Shown here: one piece after another, positions 54,773 through 62,900 of the stretch
How positions within the stretch are numbered: position 1 is the first letter of the stretch
How the letters are laid out: every line of letters begins with the position of its first letter
NCBI RefSeq assembly: GCF_026616195.1
Contig: NZ_JANHDH010000003.1
Span: 62,001-126,000, forward strand
Direction of reading: 5' to 3'
DNA length: 64,000 bases
Source of the DNA: Haloarchaeobius amylolyticus
GTDB lineage: Archaea; Halobacteriota; Halobacteria; Halobacteriales; Natrialbaceae
Position numbers and translations under genes: made by a program
Notes under the pieces: model-generated
Told to the model about the DNA's origin: nothing
The model's input: the letters and a program-made list of their open reading frames with translations, nothing else
Database searches by the model: none

Positions 54773-55936
54773 ATGTGGGTTGCCACCATGCTGACCATTC
54801 TCGGGCTGCTCAGCGTGGCGACCATCACCCAGTTCACGGGGTACCGGCTCGGCGGGACCATCACGGTCCCCATCCTGGCCGTCTACACGCTCAAGGACCT
54901 CTCGCTGTTGCCGGTGTTCGTCCTGAGCACACTCACCGCGTACACAGGGCTGTGGCTGTTCCGGCGCCGGACCCTCGTCGCGGGCCGTGACGAGCTGGTC
55001 GTGGCGATGGTCGTCGGGACGACCGTTCCCCTGGCCATCTTCCTCCTCGTCGACCAGGTCGGGCTCCGGTCCGACGTCATCGTGTTCTTCGGCAGTATCC
55101 TCCCGGGGCTGGCCGCGTACAACTACCACCAGATCCGCCCCGAGTACCGCCGCAACGACCTCGCCGCGGCCGTCACCCTGTTCGTCGGCCTCCTCGTCAT
55201 CGGGTGGGTTCTCGTCACACCCGCCGTGGCAGCCCAGTTCGGGACGCTGACACCCCCGGTCCTCTTCTCGCGGACGGCAGACATCGCGCTCCTCAAGAAC
55301 GCGACCGCCGGCGCCGACGTGGCCCCCGACGTCATGGCGCGCGAGGCGGTCGCCGTCCTGTTCGCAGCCGGACTGGTACTCTCCGAACGCCTGCGTGACC
55401 GTTTCGGCGTACGCCTCGGTATCATCACGGCCGTCCTGCTCGGCATCTACGCGCTCTCTAACTACTGGCTGCTCGTCCTGTACCTCGTCCTGTTCGTCCT
55501 CGCGTTCGGGTTCGTCCAGGCGGCCAACTACGCGACGCTGCGCTACGGGCGCGTCCTCTTCGGGCTCACCGCGGCGGTCGCCATGCTCCTGGCCATCCCG
55601 TTCGTGCTCTGGTTCCCCATCACCCGCGGGCTCTCGGCGTTCTTCGTCGCGAACATCGCCGGGGTGACCGCCTACAACGCACATGTGACGCCACCGTTCG
55701 AACGCCGCCTCGTGCTCCCACTGCAGGTCGGCGTATTCGTCCCGTCGCTGCTCTTCGCCCGGCTCTTCAGCACGCCACAGCCCCAGGGCTTCACCCACCC
55801 GGTCACGCTCCCGGTCGTCGTCGCGGGGGCCCTCCTCACCGCGATGGCACTCGGACTGGCGTACTGGTACTCGGTCGACCTCCCGGACAGGGCGGCCGTG
55901 CGGTCCGCGTCGGTCCTCCCTGGGGGTGACTCGTGA
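54773..55936 (+). CDS. capC: CapC/PgsC-type membrane protein (internally duplicated)
   Basis: A 387-residue membrane protein with about ten segments. Two halves resemble each other and the 150-residue PgsC/CapC protein of poly-gamma-glutamate synthesis: GGTITVPILAVYTLKDLSLL...LFRRRTLVAGRDELVVAM and GIITAVLLGIYALSNYWLL...TLRYGRVLFGLTAAVAM. It would form the membrane part of a poly-gamma-glutamate (capsule) synthase with CapB, encoded downstream with a 4-bp overlap (GTGA). The TATA-like gttttgtaag, 27 bases before the ATG, fits a leaderless message. No capA/pgsA gene is seen. Confidence 0.8.
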   Translation: MWVATMLTILGLLSVATITQFTGYRLGGTITVPILAVYTLKDLSLLPVFVLSTLTAYTGLWLFRRRTLVAGRDELVVAMVVGTTVPLAIFLLVDQVGLRSDVIVFFGSILPGLAAYNYHQIRPEYRRNDLAAAVTLFVGLLVIGWVLVTPAVAAQFGTLTPPVLFSRTADIALLKNATAGADVAPDVMAREAVAVLFAAGLVLSERLRDRFGVRLGIITAVLLGIYALSNYWLLVLYLVLFVLAFGFVQAANYATLRYGRVLFGLTAAVAMLLAIPFVLWFPITRGLSAFFVANIAGVTAYNAHVTPPFERRLVLPLQVGVFVPSLLFARLFSTPQPQGFTHPVTLPVVVAGALLTAMALGLAYWYSVDLPDRAAVRSASVLPGGDS

Positions 55937-57558
55937 GCCGCACCGCCTTCGAGATATACGGGCGCGGCTTCGGCTGGTGCTGGCGCCTGCGCATCGACGC
56001 CGAGGTGGTCGCGACCTGCGGGACCCATCACGACCGGTCACGAGAGGCCCGGCTCGCGGTCGACGATGTTCGCGCCGCCGTCAGGCAACTGCTCGGCGAA
56101 GCCGTCCCGAACGAATCCGCGAGCGTCACGGACCCGCGGTTCGTCGTCGAGCCGGACCCGACCCCGGCGGGCGAGTTGCCTGCCGACAGGAACAACTGGG
56201 TCTGGCGGTTCGAGAGCGCCGAGCGGGTCCTCGCCCACAGCGCGGAGCGGTTCCCGACGGAGGCGGCCGCCGAGACCGCCGTCGACCGCTTCATGGCCAA
56301 CGCGACGGGGGCGCTGCCGGTGTTCATGGTCGGCGCCGAGCACGAGTGGGCACAGGGCCCCCAACCCATCACGGTCGGTAAACCCAGTCTGACCGGCCTC
56401 GTCCGCGAACTCACGCGGGGGCTGCGCCACCGACAAGCGCTCCAGCAGGTCGATACGCGAATCGTCGTCGCGGGCACCCGTGGGAAGTCCTCGACGACCC
56501 GACGCCTGGACGACGTGTTCAACCGCCGCGACTACGACACGCTCACGAAGATCACAGGGGACCACCCGACGCTCATCCACAACGGCGAGGTGTTCCCCAT
56601 CGAGCGGGAGGGCCCTCGCACCACGCTCTACGAGAACATCAGCATCATTGGCGAGTTCGCCGGGGAACTCGACGCCTACGACCCGGAGGACGTCCTCATC
56701 TTCGAGAACCAGGGCATCACGGAGTACACGACCCGACTGGTGAACCAGCGCCTCATCGACCCGGACATCATGGTCCTGACCAACGTCCGCCAGGACCACA
56801 CCGACACCCTCGGCAAGACCAGGGGAGACATCGCTCGTGCCTTCGCCCGGTCGGTCCCGAAGGGTACCCACGTCATCAGCGGCGAGCAACACCCCCTGTT
56901 GCACGAATACATGCAGCGCGACATCGAGCGCCGTGGCGGCACCATCGAGCAGGTCGACGTCCCACCAGAACACGAGGGATTCATCGGGGCCGAGACGGTC
57001 CACGCCATCAACGCGGTACTGGCGGCCGTCGACGAGTCGCCGATTCTCGACTCGGAGATCGAGGCGTTCCTCGAGGGGATGCAACCCGCCTGGACCCTGC
57101 TCCCGAACGGCCGGATCTACGACGCCGCGGCCGTCAACGACATCGAGAGCACGGAGATGATCCGGCGGGCGCTCACCGACGGCGAGCAGATCGTCCCGTT
57201 CGTCTACCTTCGGCGCGACCGCCGCGGTCGGACCGCCTCGTTCGCCGAGTACGTCGACCTGCTGTACGAACACGACCACATCGAGGTCGTCCACGTCGGC
57301 GGGGCCAACGCCCGTGCCTTCGCGGCGAACGTGGACGTCCCGGTGGTACAACACGAGAACACTGAGGGCGCGTCCGCGGTGCTCGACGAGTTGCTCGGCG
57401 ATGGCAACCGCGTCATCTGCATGGGGAACGCCGTCGACGAGTTCATGCGCGACGTGGAGGCCGAGATCGAACAGCGCGTCAGGGCGCAGAAACAGGTCGA
57501 ACGCATCAGCGGGGAGGCGTCGGCGAACGTCGCCGACCAGGGCAGCTGGGACAGTTGA
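55933..57558 (+). CDS. capB: CapB/PgsB-type Mur-ligase-fold protein with N-terminal YegP-like repeats
   Basis: A 541-residue protein. From about residue 175 it is a CapB-type amide ligase: P-loop VAGTRGKSSTTR, ENISIIGEFAGELDAY, TNVRQDHTDTLG and RIYDAAAVNDIES. It should activate glutamate with ATP to extend poly-gamma-glutamate. The first 130 residues are extra. They read as two copies of a YegP/HVO_2922-like (DUF1508) domain: FEIYGRGFGWCWRLRIDAEVV (about 5-25) and WVWRFESAERVLAHSAERF (about 95-113). This fusion is unusual. The gene is coupled to capC. Confidence 0.83.
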   Translation: MSRTAFEIYGRGFGWCWRLRIDAEVVATCGTHHDRSREARLAVDDVRAAVRQLLGEAVPNESASVTDPRFVVEPDPTPAGELPADRNNWVWRFESAERVLAHSAERFPTEAAAETAVDRFMANATGALPVFMVGAEHEWAQGPQPITVGKPSLTGLVRELTRGLRHRQALQQVDTRIVVAGTRGKSSTTRRLDDVFNRRDYDTLTKITGDHPTLIHNGEVFPIEREGPRTTLYENISIIGEFAGELDAYDPEDVLIFENQGITEYTTRLVNQRLIDPDIMVLTNVRQDHTDTLGKTRGDIARAFARSVPKGTHVISGEQHPLLHEYMQRDIERRGGTIEQVDVPPEHEGFIGAETVHAINAVLAAVDESPILDSEIEAFLEGMQPAWTLLPNGRIYDAAAVNDIESTEMIRRALTDGEQIVPFVYLRRDRRGRTASFAEYVDLLYEHDHIEVVHVGGANARAFAANVDVPVVQHENTEGASAVLDELLGDGNRVICMGNAVDEFMRDVEAEIEQRVRAQKQVERISGEASANVADQGSWDS

Positions 57559-57593
57559 GGTCGTTCGCAGGAACGAATCGGCAGGCGACGCTC

Positions 57594-57821
57594 TCAGAGC
57601 GCCTCGCCGATCAGCTGGACCGCGACGATGGGAAGCGCGAGCAGCGCGCCGAGGATGATGGTCCAGGCGAGCAGCGCGAGGACCAGTCCTGTTCCGGGGA
57701 CGAGCGCGACCAGTGCGTCGATGCCGAGCGCGAGGAGCGCGAGTGCAGCGAGCAGGAGGCCGACGCGGACGACGGTGGTCTGGGTGCGAGCGGGCTTCGT
57801 GGTGGTGATGCTGGTGTTCAT
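57594..57821 (-). CDS. Small membrane protein, two segments
   Basis: A 75-residue protein from the ATG at 57821 (MNTSITTTKPARTQ). After a polar start it has two hydrophobic segments (VVRVGLLLAALALLALGIDAL and LVLALLAWTIILGALLAL). No family is recognised. Convergent with capB, 35 bases away. Confidence 0.65.
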   Translation of the reverse strand: MNTSITTTKPARTQTTVVRVGLLLAALALLALGIDALVALVPGTGLVLALLAWTIILGALLALPIVAVQLIGEAL

Positions 57822-57950
57822 CGACAACTGTAGAGAGGACTCCCGAGCACATATAGGTAGCCAGAATTACATTTCTGTAACCGGCGGGACTGAAATCGAT
57901 TTCTGTCGGGGGACACTCAGACGAGTGTCAGCGACACCAGCGGGCGGCCG

Positions 57951-58940
57951 CTAGAAACCGAGTTCCCACCGCTGGTCGTTCTCTTCTGCCAGCGCCTCGC
58001 TCGCACGTTCAGCGATGCGATACGTCTCGCCTTCAGGAATCACGGCCCCGGTCTGCGCCAGATGTTCGAGGTGGGCGTACGCCTCGCCCGGCCCGTGGAG
58101 GATGTGGATGTCCGAAAGCTCGCCGAACAGCTCGGCACTGACCTCCCACGTGTTCAGCGGGCCGGATTCATCGAGCACGTTCAGGACCCGCCACGCCCGT
58201 TCCTCGTGGTGGTCGATGATGTGTTCGGCGCGGGCGGGCGGGTCGGCTATCGGGTCGCGGTGACCGGGCCAGGCACGGTCGTACCCGGCGTCTGCGATGT
58301 ACCGGAGCGCCCGGAGGTACTTCTCGAGGGGGTTCTCGACCCGCACGTCGGCACCTCCGACGTTCGGCGTGTACACTGGCAGGAGTGCATCCCCGGTGAA
58401 GACGACCGGGGACCCATCGAGGGTCGTCTCGAACATGCACAACCCCGCGGCGTGTCCCGACGCGTGGACGACGCGCAACTCGTGGCCGTTGACGTTGAAG
58501 GTATCCCCGTCCGCGAACGGGATGACCTCCGGGGCGTCCAGCGCCGTCGGCTCTGCCATCCTCTCTCTGAGCACCGCCTGTTTCGGTTCGGGCATCCCCC
58601 AGTCGTCGAAGTACCGCTCCTGTGTCTCGTGCAGGGTCGCCCACGCGTCCTCGTCCCCCTCGACGAGCGGGGCGTCCTCGGCGTGGACGTACACCTCGGC
58701 CCCGCTTTGCGATTGTATCTCGCCGGCCAGGCCGGTGTGGTCCGGATGCCAGTGTGTCAGGAAGATCCGGTCGATGTCCGCCATCGCGACGCCGTGGCTG
58801 GCGAGTGCCTCCGTCAACTGCGTCCGCGTCGCCGCCATCCAGTCGCCGGTGTCGATGAGGACGGTCTCCGGCCCATCGTCGAAGAGGTAGGCGTTGTTGT
58901 GTCCCTCGAACGCGGCGTTCGACAGCGTCAGGCGTTCCAT
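57951..58940 (-). CDS. MBL-fold metallo-hydrolase, paralogue of the 6190-7170 protein
   Basis: A 329-residue metallo-beta-lactamase-fold hydrolase. Metal ligands are in LTHWHPDHTGLAG (about 61-73), VVHASGHAAG and AWPGHRDPIAD. The C-terminal 80 residues are a winged-helix-like tail (SGPLNTWEVSAELFGELSDIH). It shares the layout and the TPNVGGADVR block with the protein at 6190-7170, so they are duplicates with diverged ends. The substrate is unknown. Confidence 0.88.
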   Translation of the reverse strand: MERLTLSNAAFEGHNNAYLFDDGPETVLIDTGDWMAATRTQLTEALASHGVAMADIDRIFLTHWHPDHTGLAGEIQSQSGAEVYVHAEDAPLVEGDEDAWATLHETQERYFDDWGMPEPKQAVLRERMAEPTALDAPEVIPFADGDTFNVNGHELRVVHASGHAAGLCMFETTLDGSPVVFTGDALLPVYTPNVGGADVRVENPLEKYLRALRYIADAGYDRAWPGHRDPIADPPARAEHIIDHHEERAWRVLNVLDESGPLNTWEVSAELFGELSDIHILHGPGEAYAHLEHLAQTGAVIPEGETYRIAERASEALAEENDQRWELGF

Positions 58941-58995
58941 GCCCGGTACTAATCCACCACTGTCGTTTGAGTGTGTCGAGGGCGGCGACCGGGTG

Positions 58996-59796
58996 TCACG
59001 GCTCGCCTGGGATGTCTGCGGGAGTCAGCCCGTCGGCTTCCTCCCGGTAGCGCTCGTAGAGGTCCAGTGCCCAGTCCCGTGCCTCCGGGTTGTCCGTGTC
59101 CACGAAGACGGTGAGCATCCCGGTCTGCTCGTCGTATCCGCCGAGGCCGATTCGCCCATCGAAGATGGCGAGCCCGAACGGGAGTTCCTCGTGGGTCGAG
59201 AGGCTGAGTTCGCCGCTCTCGAGTGCAGTCCGGACCGCGTCGGGATACGCCTCGACGATATCGTCGACGACGGTCGGGAGATAGACCACGTCGGTCGTCA
59301 TCCCGTCGAGTATCTCCTCACGGATCTCGTCGACGAAGATAGGGGCGATGGTGGTCGTGTCGAACCCGTAGAGGGTGCTCGATTTCCGGAGGAGTTCCAT
59401 GAAGCGAGCGACGGGTGCGTACGGGTTCGAGGGTCCCGGTTCGGTGATGGTCGCGTCTGCGAAGGGGCCGACGTCGACATCCACCGATTCGTCCGTCTGG
59501 GTCGCGAGGAACGGCTGGAGCCGTCGGGCCGTGGTGAGTCGCTGCTGGAAGGTACTCACCTCGGCTGCGACAGCCCGTCCGAACGGCGAGAGTTCGAACT
59601 CGTCGTCGGATTGCACGAGCAGGTCCTGCGCTTCGAGGTCACGGACGATACGATGGATGGTCGTTCGTGAGACGTCGAGGGCTTTCATGAGGTCCGCCCG
59701 CGTCTTCGATCCATCTCGAAGCGTCTCCAGGACGTCCGCACGCTTGATCGCTTCCACCGGGAGACTGCCGTCTCCTTCCACCTGTTCGCCACCCAT
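58996..59796 (-). CDS. Winged-helix regulator (FilR1-type)
   Basis: A 266-residue regulator. The N-terminal winged helix (RADVLETLRDGSKTRADLMK, VSRTTIHRIVRDLEAQDLLV) is followed by a C-terminal alpha/beta domain of about 160 residues with YLPTVVDDIVEAYPDAVRTA, ELPFGLAIFDGRIGLGGYDE and MLTVFVDTDNPEARDWALDL, as in the FilR1/DUF1724 family of archaeal regulators. A ligand-binding role of the second domain is likely, the ligand unknown. It is divergent from the PQQ protein across 143 bases, so both may share control. Confidence 0.85.
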   Translation of the reverse strand: MGGEQVEGDGSLPVEAIKRADVLETLRDGSKTRADLMKALDVSRTTIHRIVRDLEAQDLLVQSDDEFELSPFGRAVAAEVSTFQQRLTTARRLQPFLATQTDESVDVDVGPFADATITEPGPSNPYAPVARFMELLRKSSTLYGFDTTTIAPIFVDEIREEILDGMTTDVVYLPTVVDDIVEAYPDAVRTALESGELSLSTHEELPFGLAIFDGRIGLGGYDEQTGMLTVFVDTDNPEARDWALDLYERYREEADGLTPADIPGEP

Positions 59797-59902
59797 GAGG
59801 AGTACTCAGACCTGTCATCGTCATAGCTGTTCGTGTTCAGGAAGTGGAATCCGTTTCACGTCCTGAAACGGCGTTCAGACCTCGTTACACGGCCGATAGA
59901 TG

Positions 59903-59910
59903 CATATTTA
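59903..59910 (+). promoter_or_regulatory. TATA box of the PQQ-repeat surface protein gene
   Basis: The sequence catattta is centred about 33 bases before the ATG at 59940, in an A/T-rich stretch between the two divergent genes. Confidence 0.55.
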
Positions 59911-59939
59911 ATGTCTCCACCTGTTGCATACTTATCAAC

Positions 59940-62900
59940 ATGGGGAGCACTTCGATTCGACGGCGGACAGATGTGGGTACGCGGGTGACGACACTCGGGG
60001 TCGTTCTCATCGTCGTCCTCTCGGGTGTCGTCGCACCGGTCGGCGCCGCCCAGACGATGGAACCCGCGGTGGGAGACTCGGCGATCACTGGGTCAGTAGC
60101 GGGAGATGGACTGGAAACCAGTGCCGCACACGGTAGCACTGGGGCACAGGTCGGGACAGGCGCCTCCTCGACGTGGGAGTCACTCGGGGCAGGCGACTGG
60201 TCGACAGCCGGTCGCGACCCGGGCTGGTCCGGCGACAACCCGAACACGACGGCGCCCACGACCGATCCCGACGTCCGCTGGCTGTACGAGTTCCAGGACG
60301 ACGTCGGCACCGGACCGGTCGTCGTCGCCGATGGCCTGGTCCTGATACCCGGCCGGGACAGCCTCCGTGCGGTGGACAACGAGACCGGCGCCGTGGTCTG
60401 GAACGTCTCTGGCATCGATACCGAAGCGGTGTCTGTCGCCGATGGACTGGTCGTGGTCGACAGCGGTTACGACGGCATCTTCGTCTTCGACCTCGCGACG
60501 GGCACCGAACAGTGGAACGTCTCGTCCGTCGACGTCGACTCGAGCGTCGTCCTGAACGGCACGGTGTACGTCGATGGGGGAACCTACACGGGGCAGCGCA
60601 TCTACGCGTACGACCTCGCGACCGGGAACGCACTGTGGAACACGGAATACGCCGATTCCGCGGGTGGTGGGTTCACCGCGAGCGGAAACACCGTCTACGC
60701 CACGGCACAGTTCGGGAGCGATGCACGTGAGTACGCGGTCTACGCCCTGAACGCCAGCGACGGCTCCGAACGCTGGCGGTTCGCCATCGAAGGCCAGATT
60801 CGTATGCGTCCGGTCGTCGCCGATGGCTCCGTGTTCGTCGGCGGCGGCAGTGACGTGTACGACCCGAAGTTCATTCGCCTTGATGCCACCGATGGCCATG
60901 TCGAGTGGATCTTCGACGTGAACGCCAGACCCGCGGGGGCAGCCGTCGCGAACGGGTCGGTCTTCCTCGCCGCGGGCAACACGGTCTACGGCCTCGATGC
61001 AGGTTCTGGGACGATGCAGTGGAAACACCGCCTTGCGACCGGCGTCGAGTACGGGCTCAGCTACACGAACGTCGATACGAATCCGCCAGCCGTCGCCGAC
61101 GACGTGGTGTACGTCACGAACGACCGGGGAAGCATGGTTGCGCTGGATAGCGTGACCGGTACGGCGCTCTGGCGCGACCAGCTCGCCGGGCAAGCCGTGC
61201 GACCGGCAGTCGCCGATGGCCGTCTCTACGTGCTCGCCAGACAGACGGCCGGGTCGGGCACGGACACGACCAGGGTGTACGCACTGGAGTCGTCGCCCTT
61301 CTCGGTCAGCGGACTCACCGTCTCGAAGACGACCGTCGCGCCGGGCGAGCAGTTCACCGTCGACGTGACGGTCGAGAACGTCGACGATACAGCCCGGGAC
61401 TACAACCTGTCGCTGCAGGCGGCCGGGCCCTTCCCGGGCGACAACTGGACCCTCGGGTGGCAGAACGGCACCCTCGCCGCGGGCGCGACGACCACGCTGA
61501 CCTACACGACACAGCTCCACAGCGCCGATTCCTGGGCGCTCACGGTCAAGCGGCTCCGCGACGACGAACCGACCACCGCCTCGGTGACGGTCGACGTGGT
61601 CCACGCGAATCCGGTGGACACGTGGCGGATGGGCGGCTTCGACGCGGCGCGAACCGACGCCAACCCGAACACCGACGGGCCCACCCAGCACTACCAGGAG
61701 GCCTGGAACAGCAGTACCTACGCCGAGGACACGACGCCGGCCATCGCGAACGACACGGCCTACCTCGTCCGTGACCAGTCGCGGTACAACGGTCAGCCAG
61801 ACATCCACACCGTCAGCGCCCACGACCTGGGGACCGGAACCGAACACTGGTCGTACAACTTCACGGCGGACAACCGGGTCCCGGCAGGCTCGCCGGCGGT
61901 CGTCGACGGCACCGTCTACGTCGTCACGACCCCCTACAAGTTCCTCGACAGCGGCCCGGCCATCGTGGACGGGTCCGTCTACGCGTTCGATGCCGAGACC
62001 GGCTCGAAGGTGTGGCAGACGGGCGTCAGCATCAACATCAGTACGTATCGCGACCACGGGCCGGTCGTCGCCGACGGCCGGGTCTACCTCGCGGGCGCGA
62101 TCTACGAGCAGAACGATAACTACGAGAACGCCTCTGTCGTCGCCCTGAACGCGGTCGACGGGAGCTACGCGTGGTCGTACCACCTCGGGGACCGGTACCG
62201 CGACGAGCAGTACGTCACCTACGCTGTCGGCGACGGCTACCTGTTCGCGACGGTCACGGACGAAGGGGAGATCAGCGACTACGACGAGGAACTCCACGTA
62301 TTCGACGCCGCGACGGGCGCGCGCGTCTGGTCGACCACCGGATTGGTCCTCGACCTTGGCGAGACACCGGTCGTCGCTGACGGCACGGTCTTCGTCGTGA
62401 ACGATTCGCGGAACGCGGACGGCGAACTCGCCCAGGAACTCGTCGCACTGAACGTCACCACCGGTGCAGAGGCGTGGCGCTTCGCACCGACGCCGATTCC
62501 GTCCAGCTACGACACGATCGACGACGCATGGCGGGTCAGGACGCCCGCCGTCCACGACGGCTCGCTGTACGTCAGGCAGGTCGCCTCCTCCAACATGGAC
62601 TACGACCGCCTCTACCGCGTCGACGTGGGGACCGGCGTGGCCGCATGGAACGTGAGCACGAACTACCTCTCGCGCATCCAGATCGCAGACGGCATCGTCT
62701 ACGGCGGAGAGACGACGTTCGACCCCGGCTACACCCGCATCTACGACGCCGAGACCGGTGCGTACCTCGGCGACACCGAGAAGGGTATCTCCCGGTCGGT
62801 CGCGAACGGGACGCTGTTCGTCTTCGACGACTGGTCGGGCAAACTCCGGGCGCTCGTCGACGGCGGCGTCATCGAGTACTCGAACCTCGCGGTGGCGTCC

